Of a stretch of 64,000 nt of DNA, positions 51,618 through 59,429 are shown in pieces. The notes beneath the pieces were generated by a model. That model did not search any database, had not been told where the DNA came from, and saw only the letters and a program-made list of their open reading frames with translations. How positions within the stretch are numbered: the stretch's first letter is position 1; the number at the start of each line of letters is the position of its first letter. The stretch comes from Agreia sp. VKM Ac-1783. GTDB lineage: Bacteria > Actinomycetota > Actinomycetes > Actinomycetales > Microbacteriaceae. The DNA lies in NCBI RefSeq assembly GCF_900177765.1, contig NZ_FXWI01000002.1, positions 434,001 to 498,000 of the forward strand. The letters run 5' to 3'. Position numbers and translations under genes: made by a program.

Positions 51618-52202
51618 CTACGGCTGGTCGAGCAACTCCACGACGACCGGGTCCGGCCCCAGCATGACGACCGTGAGAACGAGCGTCGGGTCGGCGAGCG
51701 GCACCTCCACGATCACAGCATCGGGGGCCACTCCGGATGCGAGATCGACCGTCGTCAGGTCGAGACGAAGACCGCGACCCGTCGCTTTGAGATACGCCTC
51801 TTTCCGTGACCACAGCCGTGTGCGGAGCGAAGCGCGGCTTGCCGCATCCTCGTCGTCGATGAGATCGCGCTCTGCGTCGGAGAAGGCGGCTTCGTCGACT
51901 CGCGCTCTCGACATCTGCACCGTCGACTCGATGTCGACTCCGAGGTCACCCCCTCGGGCGTCGGTCGATACGGCGGCCACGACCCACCCTGCGGCCGAAC
52001 TCTTGCTCACCACGATCTCGGAGCCGTCGTGCGCGCGCGGAAAGAGCACGCGCGGCTTGCCGTGAGGACGGGCGCACTCATCACACGTCGACTCGATGAT
52101 CACCTGAGAGGGCAAGACACCGACGGCGGATGCGACGGCCCGCTCGATCATGTCTGGTGCGGGCGCCTCTCGCAGGGCCACGACCACGCGCCTGGGCGTC
52201 AT
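51618..52202 (-). CDS. 4'-phosphopantetheinyl transferase, Sfp type
   Basis: The 194-aa protein has the Sfp superfamily signatures: LGVDIE (about residue 88), which binds magnesium and CoA, and LWSRKEAYLKATGRGL (about 130). A Cys-x2-Cys-type segment (TCDECARPHGKPRV, about 45) precedes them, as in this family. The enzyme transfers phosphopantetheine from CoA to a carrier-protein Ser. The Pls carrier domain next door is the obvious candidate client, although it converges with that operon. ATG 52202 overlaps the osmC stop. Confidence 0.88.
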   Translation of the reverse strand: MTPRRVVVALREAPAPDMIERAVASAVGVLPSQVIIESTCDECARPHGKPRVLFPRAHDGSEIVVSKSSAAGWVVAAVSTDARGGDLGVDIESTVQMSRARVDEAAFSDAERDLIDDEDAASRASLRTRLWSRKEAYLKATGRGLRLDLTTVDLASGVAPDAVIVEVPLADPTLVLTVVMLGPDPVVVELLDQP

Positions 52203-52663
52203 CCGACCTGGGGTTCGTGCAGCACCGGAAAGTTGACCGAGTTTGCGATGAAGCATTTCTCACTCGCCTCGCCGTGCAGTGACTGCGCCAGCTCCGCCTG
52301 TGAGGGGTCGGCCAATTCGACCCTGGGGTGAAGCGTCGCGGAGGTGAAGCGCCCTCCCCCCGTGCGGTCGAGAGCGAGGGTTCCCGTCGCCTCGTCTCGA
52401 TAGCCGGTGACGACGACGCCGTGCAGGACCGCCACGTGAAGGTACGAGAGCATGTGGCACTGGCTCAACGCGGCGAGCAGCATCTCCTCGGGGTTCCACC
52501 GGTCGGTGTCGCCGTGGAAGGTGCGATCGGCGCTTCCCTCGATGGGGTGCTTTCCCGATGCCGTCACGAGGTGGCCGCGCCCGTAGTCTCGGTAGCCGCT
52601 GGTGCCCGTCCCCCGATTTCCAAGCCACTCTACGGTCACGGTGTAGGAATGCTGCGCTTTCAC
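52199..52663 (-). CDS. OsmC family protein
   Basis: The 154-aa protein of the OsmC/YhfA class has the two redox cysteines in LAALSQCHMLSYLH (about 68) and SEKCFIANSVNFPV (about 135), with the early Glu/Arg residues in NPEEMLLA. Ohr/OsmC proteins reduce organic hydroperoxides with dithiol cofactors; this subgroup with SQCHMLSYLH is less characterised. It is the first gene of a two-gene unit with the phosphopantetheinyl transferase, overlapping by ATGA. Confidence 0.9.
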   Translation of the reverse strand: MKAQHSYTVTVEWLGNRGTGTSGYRDYGRGHLVTASGKHPIEGSADRTFHGDTDRWNPEEMLLAALSQCHMLSYLHVAVLHGVVVTGYRDEATGTLALDRTGGGRFTSATLHPRVELADPSQAELAQSLHGEASEKCFIANSVNFPVLHEPQVG

Positions 52664-52715
52664 GCGATCAGCCTAACCGGGCTTGAGACGGCACGACGGT
52701 AAACTCGATGTCATC

Positions 52716-54071
52716 ATGACAGACACGTTGAATTCCTCGTACACCGTCGCCCAGGAGCGGAAGGTCGTCACGGCCATCCCCGGTCCGCAGAGCATCGCAC
52801 TGCACGAGCGACGACTGGCCGTCGTGCCGGTGGGTGTCGGCACGGCACTGCCGATCTACATCGAGAAGGCCAACGGCGCGATCCTCGTCGATGCCGACGG
52901 CAACCAGTTCATCGACCTCGGCGCGGGCATCGGAGTCACGACCGTCGGTCACACCTCCGCTCGCGTCGTCGAGGCCGCCGCGGCGCAGCTCGGCAAGGTC
53001 ACTCACACGCTGTTCACCGTCACCCCCTACGAGGAATATGTTCGGGTCGCCGAGCTTCTCGCCCAGCACACGCCTGGCGACTTCGCCAAGAAGACGGTTC
53101 TCGTCAACTCGGGCGCCGAGGCCGTCGAGAATGCTGTCAAGATCGCGCGCAAGTACACGCGCCGCACCGGTGTGGCCGTGCTCGAACACGCCTACCACGG
53201 TCGTACCAACCTGACCATGGCCATGAATTTCAAGGCGGCGCCGTACTCCACCGGCTTCGGCCCCTTCGCCAGCGACGTCTACCGCGCACCCAACTCCTAC
53301 CCCTACCACGACGGCCTCACGGGCGCCGAGGCCGCGGCCCGCACCATCGGCTACCTCGAGAAGACCGTCGGCGCATACGACCTCGCATGCCTCGTCGTCG
53401 AACCTATCCAGGGCGAGGGCGGATTCGTCGTACCGGCCGACGGCTACCTGCCCGCCCTGCAGCAGTGGTGCACCGAGAACGGCATCGTCTTCATCGCCGA
53501 CGAGATCCAGAGCGGCATGGCGCGCACGGGCGCTTACTTCGCCAGCGAGCACTTCGGCCTGGTTCCCGACCTCGTTCTGAGCGCCAAAGGCATCGCGGGC
53601 GGGCTCCCCCTCGCGGGCGTCACCGGACGCGCAGAGATCATGGACTCCGCTCTTCCGGGCGGATTGGGCGGCACTTTCGGTGGAAACCCCGTGGCCGCTG
53701 CTGCGGCCGTGGCCGTCTTCGAGCAGATCGAGAGCGAGAACCTGCTCGCCGAGGCCACGCGCATCGAGCAGACGCTCGTCGCGGGTCTCGAAGAGTTGGC
53801 ATCGAAGTACGACATCATCGGCGACATCCGCGGCATCGGTGCGATGATCGCCATCGAGCTGGTTCAGCCCGGCACGGGCGCCACCACGAAGGAGCCCAAC
53901 CCGAAGGCCGTCGACGCGATCGTGGCCTACGCGGCGTCGCAGGGAGTTCTCGTTCTGAACGCCGGAACATACGGCAACATCGTGCGATTCCTTCCGAGCC
54001 TGGCGATCTCCGACGCGCTTCTGACCGACGCGTTGGGAGTCATCGACGACGCCATGGCGACGCTTCGATGA
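52716..54071 (+). CDS. gabT: 4-aminobutyrate--2-oxoglutarate transaminase
   Basis: The 451-aa class III PLP aminotransferase has the substrate-side FIDLGAGIGVTTVGH, the PLP phosphate-binding LVNSGAEAVENAVKIAR, the cofactor Asp in VFIADEIQSGMARTG, and Schiff-base Lys in VLSAKGIAGGLPLAG. The overall pattern is that of GABA transaminases that feed succinate semialdehyde to the TCA cycle; other omega-amino donors such as putrescine or diaminobutyrate cannot be excluded. A TAAACT box ends 10 bases before the ATG, so the leader is very short. The stop overlaps the asparaginase start by ATGA. Confidence 0.9.
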   Translation: MTDTLNSSYTVAQERKVVTAIPGPQSIALHERRLAVVPVGVGTALPIYIEKANGAILVDADGNQFIDLGAGIGVTTVGHTSARVVEAAAAQLGKVTHTLFTVTPYEEYVRVAELLAQHTPGDFAKKTVLVNSGAEAVENAVKIARKYTRRTGVAVLEHAYHGRTNLTMAMNFKAAPYSTGFGPFASDVYRAPNSYPYHDGLTGAEAAARTIGYLEKTVGAYDLACLVVEPIQGEGGFVVPADGYLPALQQWCTENGIVFIADEIQSGMARTGAYFASEHFGLVPDLVLSAKGIAGGLPLAGVTGRAEIMDSALPGGLGGTFGGNPVAAAAAVAVFEQIESENLLAEATRIEQTLVAGLEELASKYDIIGDIRGIGAMIAIELVQPGTGATTKEPNPKAVDAIVAYAASQGVLVLNAGTYGNIVRFLPSLAISDALLTDALGVIDDAMATLR

Positions 54072-55072
54072 CCTCCACGGCGACTCCTGCCTCGCAGGCC
54101 GCCTCGCTCGGCACCTTCTCCATCGACGGGGCTGTCGAACTGGCCGTCCTCGAGCGCAGCGGGTTCATCGAGTCCCGCCACGTGGGTGCCGCCGTCGTGC
54201 TCGATCCGTCGGGCACGATCCTCGAGGAATTCGGTGACGCGGCTGCGCCCGTCTTCCCGCGCTCCAGCCTCAAGCCCTTCCAGGCGCTGGCCATCCGAGA
54301 GGCGGGAGTGCGACTGGATCCCCTGCAGACCGCGCTCTCCATGGCGAGCCATGGCGGAACGCCTGAGCACGTCGACGTGGTGCGCCAGATCCTCCAGCTC
54401 GCCTCACTCGACGAGACCGCCCTCGGGTGTCCGGCCGACTGGCCTGGTGACCGCGCGGCCCGCGACGCGGTCGTCCGAGCGGGAGGCTCCGCAGAGCGCG
54501 TCTACATGAACTGCTCCGGCAAGCACGCGGCGATGTTGCTCGCGTGTGTCCAGCAGGGCTGGAGCACGGCCGACTATCTCGACCCGGCGCATCCCCTGCA
54601 GCGTCGCATTCGTGACCTCATCGAAGAGCAGACCGAAGAGAAGATCGCGGCATCCGGCGTCGACGGCTGCGGTGCGCCCGTGCACGCGATCTCTCTCCGG
54701 GCACTCGCCCGAGGCGTGTCGCGCATCGCCCAGGGCGAGACACCGGATGCCGAATGGCTCGTCGACTCGGTGCTGGCCAACGGCTGGGCCGTCGATTCGC
54801 CGAAGGAACAGAACACGCTCGTCATCGACGAACTCCAGCTCTTCGCGAAGCTCGGTGCTGAGGGCGTCATGGTCATGTCCACCAGATCGGGTGTGGCCGT
54901 CGCCCTCAAGATTCTCGACGGCAGCCTGCGCGCGGCAGCGATCGTGGCGCTCGAGCTCCTCGTTCGAGCAGGAGCAGTGAAGCGCAGCGACGTGGACTCC
55001 CTGGTGAGCACCTTCGATCTCGCCGTTCTCGGCGGCGGCCAGCCCGTCGGCAGCATCCGCGTGACCGTCTGA
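54068..55072 (+). CDS. L-asparaginase II family protein (Asparaginase_II, Rhizobium type)
   Basis: The 334-aa protein belongs to the PF06089 asparaginase family (AnsA/ReAV-like), which is unrelated to E. coli asparaginases. The family hallmarks are FPRSSLKPFQALA (Ser-x-x-Lys), MASHGGTPEHVDVV, the NCSGKHAAML motif, the SGVDGCGAPVHAI segment and the PKEQNTLVIDE stretch near the end. The role is deamidation of asparagine to aspartate and ammonia. The sequence from 53387 upstream that is open in this frame lies inside gabT and is not coding. It is translated with gabT through an ATGA overlap. Confidence 0.88.
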   Translation: MTSTATPASQAASLGTFSIDGAVELAVLERSGFIESRHVGAAVVLDPSGTILEEFGDAAAPVFPRSSLKPFQALAIREAGVRLDPLQTALSMASHGGTPEHVDVVRQILQLASLDETALGCPADWPGDRAARDAVVRAGGSAERVYMNCSGKHAAMLLACVQQGWSTADYLDPAHPLQRRIRDLIEEQTEEKIAASGVDGCGAPVHAISLRALARGVSRIAQGETPDAEWLVDSVLANGWAVDSPKEQNTLVIDELQLFAKLGAEGVMVMSTRSGVAVALKILDGSLRAAAIVALELLVRAGAVKRSDVDSLVSTFDLAVLGGGQPVGSIRVTV

Positions 55073-55090
55073 CGTCGCCTCTGGTGTCGC

Positions 55091-55951
55091 CTAGCTGAGC
55101 CTCGCCAATCTCTTCTGTCTGGCCGATCGGCTGACCTGGGCCACCACGACGATGAGGATCGCGAGGATGAAGACGGCGGAGGCGATCACGTTAGCCTCCG
55201 CGGGAATCCCCCGCGCCGCTGCGATGTAGATGAATTTCGGGAAGGTGTCGACGGCGCCTGAGTTGAAGTTCGTGATGATGAAGTCGTCGAAACTCAGCGC
55301 GAACGAGAGCAACGCCGCCGCCAGAATTCCGGGCAGCAGCAGGGGAAATGTGATGCGCCAGAACACCTGGGCTGCCGAACCGTAGAGGTCTCGGCCGGCC
55401 TCCTCGAGGGCGGGGTCGAGGCTCGCGACGCGAGCCTTCACAGTGACGACGACGAAGCTGATGCAGAACATCGTGTGAGCGAGGATCACGGTCACGATGC
55501 CTTTCTGCGTGCCGAGTGCCAAGAACTGTGCCGCGAGGCCCGCGCCCAGCACGACCTCGGGAGTCGCCATCGGCAAGAACAACAACAGGCTGATGCTGGA
55601 GCGGAAGCGGAAGCGGTATCGCACGAGGGCGATCGCGATCGCGGTGCCGAGCGCCGTCGCGAGGACGGTGGCTACGACTCCGACGAGAATGCTGTTACCG
55701 AAGGCCTCGCAGAGTCCGGGCTCGTTGCATACGGAGAGCCACTTGTCGAAGGTGAATCCTCTCCACGCGATGTTGGACTTCACCGAGTCGTTGAACGAGA
55801 ACACGAAGGTGTAGACGATGGGGATCAGCAGGAAAACCAGGGCGAGCGCAACGTAGATGGGAAGTCCGAGACCCACGAGCTTCCTACGAGCGGGCGGCGT
55901 CGCCGCCGGCGCCGCCGAGGGGCTCTTGCGGTCGAGGGGTAGGGCGGTCAC
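55091..55951 (-). CDS. potC: ABC transporter permease, spermidine/putrescine type (second permease)
   Basis: The 286-aa permease has six helices and the binding-protein-dependent transport signature EEAGRDLYGSAAQVFWRITFPLLLPG (EAA loop) near residue 200. The N-terminal cytoplasmic tail is Pro/Ala-rich. The order in the operon and the sequence type match PotC of polyamine importers. GTG 55951 overlaps the previous gene's stop by GTGA; the frame continues open upstream, but that is inside the other permease gene. Confidence 0.9.
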   Translation of the reverse strand: MTALPLDRKSPSAAPAATPPARRKLVGLGLPIYVALALVFLLIPIVYTFVFSFNDSVKSNIAWRGFTFDKWLSVCNEPGLCEAFGNSILVGVVATVLATALGTAIAIALVRYRFRFRSSISLLLFLPMATPEVVLGAGLAAQFLALGTQKGIVTVILAHTMFCISFVVVTVKARVASLDPALEEAGRDLYGSAAQVFWRITFPLLLPGILAAALLSFALSFDDFIITNFNSGAVDTFPKFIYIAAARGIPAEANVIASAVFILAILIVVVAQVSRSARQKRLARLS

Positions 55952-56862
55952 AGCAGGTCCTCCGTTCCGCTGCGGCGCACGTAGACGCCGACGAGCACCA
56001 GTATCACGGCCATCAGGATGATGGAGAGCGCCGCCGCGATGGGATAGTTCTGCAGCGTGAGGAAGTTGGCCTCGATCGCATTTCCGAGCATGGCGGTCTT
56101 GCTCGATCCCAGAAAGTCGCGGCTCGCGTTGATGTAGTCGCCGGCGGCCGGAATGAATGTGAGCAGCGTGCCGGAGATGATTCCGGGCATCGACAGCGGA
56201 ACCGTGACCTTCGCGAACGTCGTTGCGGGACTCGCGTAGAGGTCGCTGCCCGCCTCGAGAAAGCGGATGTCGAGGCGTTCGAGAGTCGTATAGAGCGGGA
56301 GGGTCATGAACGGGATGAAGTTGTACGTGAGTCCGAAGATCACCGCGAACGGCGTTCCCGTGAGATGGCCGTCGGCGGGCAGGATGGCCACCGCTTTGAG
56401 CGCAAGCACCACGGGAGACTCGTCGGAGAGGATCTGCTTCCACGCGAGGGTGCGCAGAAGAAAGCTGATGAAGAACGGCGCGATGACCAGGGTGAGCATC
56501 ATGCTCTGCAAGAGGGGCCATCGTCGGGCCTTCACTCCGATGAAATAGGCGATCGGATAGCTGATGATCAGGGCGAACACCGTGGCCACGAGGGCATAGC
56601 CGAACGCGCGAAGGATGTGAGGGAGATACTCGCTGGCACCGTCGACGTAGTTCTGCCATTGCAGGCCGGGAATGTAATCGCCGATGTCGCCTCCGGGCAG
56701 CTCCGCCTGAAACGAGGTGATGACGAGCGAGATGAGCGGAGTGAGGAAGAACAGCACCATGTAGAGAATGCCCGGAAGGAGCAGAACCAGGGCGATCGTG
56801 GATTTTCGCCGGGGAGGTTTCGTCACGGCCGCGTCACTCGACGCGAATGCGGCGAAGGCCAT
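55948..56862 (-). CDS. potB: ABC transporter permease, spermidine/putrescine type (first permease)
   Basis: The 304-aa inner-membrane permease has six helices. Its EAA loop reads [26 protein letters not shown], and a long periplasmic loop follows helix 1. It would pair with the following permease to form the channel of a PotABCD-like importer. The start codon is 3 bases after the ATPase gene's stop. The C-terminus ends with RRSGTEDLL. Confidence 0.92.
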   Translation of the reverse strand: MAFAAFASSDAAVTKPPRRKSTIALVLLLPGILYMVLFFLTPLISLVITSFQAELPGGDIGDYIPGLQWQNYVDGASEYLPHILRAFGYALVATVFALIISYPIAYFIGVKARRWPLLQSMMLTLVIAPFFISFLLRTLAWKQILSDESPVVLALKAVAILPADGHLTGTPFAVIFGLTYNFIPFMTLPLYTTLERLDIRFLEAGSDLYASPATTFAKVTVPLSMPGIISGTLLTFIPAAGDYINASRDFLGSSKTAMLGNAIEANFLTLQNYPIAAALSIILMAVILVLVGVYVRRSGTEDLL

Positions 56863-56865
56863 GGG

Positions 56866-58068
56866 TTATGCCCCTTCCAGTTCGGTCTCGAGCGCGGCCC
56901 TGCGCTGGATGGCGATGGCGCTGGTCGACGCATCGGCCGGGAAGCGCGAGCCGGGCGTGGGTTCGTCTTCCAGCCCGAAACCGTGATCCACCGTCCAGCT
57001 GACCCAGACCTCGGCGCCCTCGTTGACGACGGGGCCGAAGACCATGTTCTGCGCGAACACCGTCACGGCTCCCAGTCCGGGCATCTGAACGATGTAGGAG
57101 GTGCTGACACCAGAGAACGAGACGTCGGTGACGCGCCCGGGTCCGAGGATGTTGATCCCCGCGCTGTCGGTCGGCGCCTCCGTGTGCAGCAGCAGCTTCT
57201 CTGGTCTCACACCGATCGTGACCTCGCCTGCGTGGCGCTGCGCTCGAGTTCGGGGAACCACGATGCCCCTGCCCGCCACAGCCACTGTGATGGAATCGGC
57301 GACCGACTCGGTGACCTGCCCGGTGAACAGGTTGGACTGACCGAGGAAATTGGCGACGAACGCCGTGCGGGGAAGTTCGTAGAGCTGCTCGGGAGCGCCC
57401 ATCTGCTCGATTTCGCCCTTGTTCATGACCGCCACGATGTCGGCCATCGTCATGGCCTCCTCCTGATCGTGGGTCACGTGGAGGAAGGTCAACCCGATCT
57501 CGGTCTGGATGCTCTTCAGCTCGAGTTGCATCTGGCGCCGCAGTTTCAGGTCGAGCGCCCCGAGAGGCTCGTCGAGCAGCAGGAGGGCGGGGCGGTTGAC
57601 GATCGCCCGTGCGAGCGCGACACGCTGCTGCTGTCCTCCAGACAACTGTGCCGGCCGTCGAGCAGCGAGGTGGTCGAGCTCGACGAGCCGCAGTGCCTCG
57701 TGGGCTTTGCTCAGCGGGTCGTCGATTTTTCGCCGACGGAGCCCGAAGGCGACGTTCTCGAGGATCGTCATGTGCGGAAACAGCGCGTACGACTGGAAGA
57801 CCGTGTTCACCGGCCGCTGGAATGACTTGGTGTTCGTGACGTCGTTGCCTCCGATGAGGATGCGCCCTTCAGACGGATCCTCGAGGCCGGCGACGAGCCG
57901 GAGCGTCGTCGTCTTGCCACAACCCGATGGTCCGAGAAGCGCGAAGAACGACCCGGCCGGAATCGTCAGGTTGAGATTCTCGATGGCGGTGAAACCCGGA
58001 AACCTCTTGCTGATGTCGACGAACTCGAGGTCGGCGCCGGCCTCGGCGAATGTGCTCATCGTCTTCAT
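56866..58068 (-). CDS. potA: ABC transporter ATP-binding protein, spermidine/putrescine type
   Basis: The 400-aa ATPase has Walker A LLGPSGCGKTT (about 47), Q-loop VFQSYALFPH, signature LSGGQQQRVALARA, Walker B LLLLDEPLGALD and the H-loop HVTHDQEEA. The C-terminal TOBE/regulatory domain (about 280-385) is complete. ATG 58068 shares one base with the stop of potD (TGATG). The reading frame upstream is inside potD and is not used. Confidence 0.93.
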   Translation of the reverse strand: MKTMSTFAEAGADLEFVDISKRFPGFTAIENLNLTIPAGSFFALLGPSGCGKTTTLRLVAGLEDPSEGRILIGGNDVTNTKSFQRPVNTVFQSYALFPHMTILENVAFGLRRRKIDDPLSKAHEALRLVELDHLAARRPAQLSGGQQQRVALARAIVNRPALLLLDEPLGALDLKLRRQMQLELKSIQTEIGLTFLHVTHDQEEAMTMADIVAVMNKGEIEQMGAPEQLYELPRTAFVANFLGQSNLFTGQVTESVADSITVAVAGRGIVVPRTRAQRHAGEVTIGVRPEKLLLHTEAPTDSAGINILGPGRVTDVSFSGVSTSYIVQMPGLGAVTVFAQNMVFGPVVNEGAEVWVSWTVDHGFGLEDEPTPGSRFPADASTSAIAIQRRAALETELEGA

Positions 58069-59294
58069 CAGATGCCCAACAACACTTTCTGGAATTCGGT
58101 GCCCAAGGTCTTCTCTTCCTCTGCTGTCAATGTTCGGAACACGTGCGCTTGTTCGAGAGTCTTCTCGTCGGGAAAGATCAGCTGGTTGTTCGCGAGCTCC
58201 GGATCGATCGAGTCCATCGCCTCGCGGGCACCGACGACCGGTGTGATGTAGTTGACCCAGGCTGCGACCTCCGCGGCGACTTCGGGCTCGTAGTAGTAGT
58301 TCATGAGCGCTTCTGCATTGGCCTTGCGCGTCGAGCCCATGGGAACCACGAAGGTGTCGTTCCAGAGCGTTCCGCCGGAGTCGGGGAGGATGAACTCCCA
58401 CTTGTCGCCCGCCTCTGCGTTGATCAGCGTGATGTCGCCCGACCAGCAGATCGCCGCCAACGTGTCCTCGTTCTGCAGATCGTTCAGGTAGGCGTTGCCC
58501 TTGATGTTGCGCACCTGCCCATCGTCGACCTGCTTGCGGAACAGATCGATCGCATCCATGAATTGGCTCTCGGTCCAGTCGCTCGAGACGTCGACGCCCT
58601 GTGACTGCATGATGACGCCGATGGTGTCGCGCATCTCGCTGAGAACACCGACACGCCCCTTGAGCTCTGGCTTCCAGAGATCGTCGACGGATCGAAGACC
58701 CTTGGGGAGACGCTCTTTGTTCCAACAGATTCCCGCGAATCCCCCCTGCCAGGGAAGCGAACGATTGCGGCCGGGATCGAAATCGGGGTTCGCCAGCGAC
58801 GGGAGCACGTTCTTCTTGTTCGGGATGTTGGCCGCGTCGAGCTCCTGCACGTATCCCTTGCGTATCAGTCGAGAAACCATCCACTCCGTGAGACATACCG
58901 CGTCAGCGCCGATGTCCTGACCCAGTGCGAGCTGGTCCTTGACCTTGCCGTAGTAGGAATTGTTGTCGTCGACGGCCACGTTGTAGGTGACCTTGATGCC
59001 GGTCTGTTCCTCGAAACCGATCACCGTGGGATAGTTGCCGTCGTCGTCTTCATCGATGTAGGCCGGCCAGTTGTCCCACACGACTGATTTGTCGGATGCC
59101 GACGAATCGACCGCAGCCAGGGGCGCAGGGCGGGGGCCCGTCGAACAGGCGGCCAGCGCCAGAGCACCGAGGCCCAGCCCCGCTCCGGCGAGCACGGAAC
59201 GCCGAGACACCGCGATCTGCTTCGCCCTCTGCAGGGATCGTGTGTGGGCGATCGCCTGCTGGATCAGCGGGTCACGGGGCAGTGGCGCGTTCAT
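58068..59294 (-). CDS. potD: Polyamine-type substrate-binding lipoprotein, Tat-exported
   Basis: The 408-aa protein has a Tat-like signal (VSRRSVLAGAGLGLGALALAAC), where the final Cys is the lipobox residue. The mature part resembles PotD/PotF: VVWDNWPAYIDEDDDGNYP then FEEQTGIKVTYNV, a hinge with ICWSGDITLIN, and a C-terminal FRTLTAEEEKTLG. It captures the ligand at the cell surface; spermidine or putrescine is inferred from family. ATG 59294 is chosen since CGGAG is upstream and the Tat signal follows at normal distance. Confidence 0.9.
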   Translation of the reverse strand: MNAPLPRDPLIQQAIAHTRSLQRAKQIAVSRRSVLAGAGLGLGALALAACSTGPRPAPLAAVDSSASDKSVVWDNWPAYIDEDDDGNYPTVIGFEEQTGIKVTYNVAVDDNNSYYGKVKDQLALGQDIGADAVCLTEWMVSRLIRKGYVQELDAANIPNKKNVLPSLANPDFDPGRNRSLPWQGGFAGICWNKERLPKGLRSVDDLWKPELKGRVGVLSEMRDTIGVIMQSQGVDVSSDWTESQFMDAIDLFRKQVDDGQVRNIKGNAYLNDLQNEDTLAAICWSGDITLINAEAGDKWEFILPDSGGTLWNDTFVVPMGSTRKANAEALMNYYYEPEVAAEVAAWVNYITPVVGAREAMDSIDPELANNQLIFPDEKTLEQAHVFRTLTAEEEKTLGTEFQKVLLGI

Positions 59295-59320
59295 GTCGGG
59301 TGGATCTCCGAACTCTCCGG

Positions 59321-59361
59321 TATCAGGGTGGTCTGATAGTGGCACAGCACACGCTGCTGTG
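59321..59361 (-). promoter_or_regulatory. Two inverted repeats in the potD leader
   Basis: TATCAG (59321-59326) and CTGATA (59333-59338) form a 6-base repeat with a six-base gap. CACAGCA (59343-59349) and TGCTGTG (59355-59361) form a 7-bp hairpin with a five-base loop. Both lie 27-67 bases before the potD start. They may be operator half-sites or leader hairpins. I see no certain -10/-35 pair in 59295-59429. Confidence 0.4.
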
Positions 59362-59429
59362 GGGTGAAATACGACGAAAGCATCGATACCGAAACATAAA
59401 CTTCACGGAATGCGCTGTGATCCGCACGG

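Noticed and set aside
53387-54067. Upstream extension of the asparaginase frame
   Set aside because: This part lies inside gabT in another frame and is Arg-rich; ATG 54068 with the ATGA overlap is the natural start.
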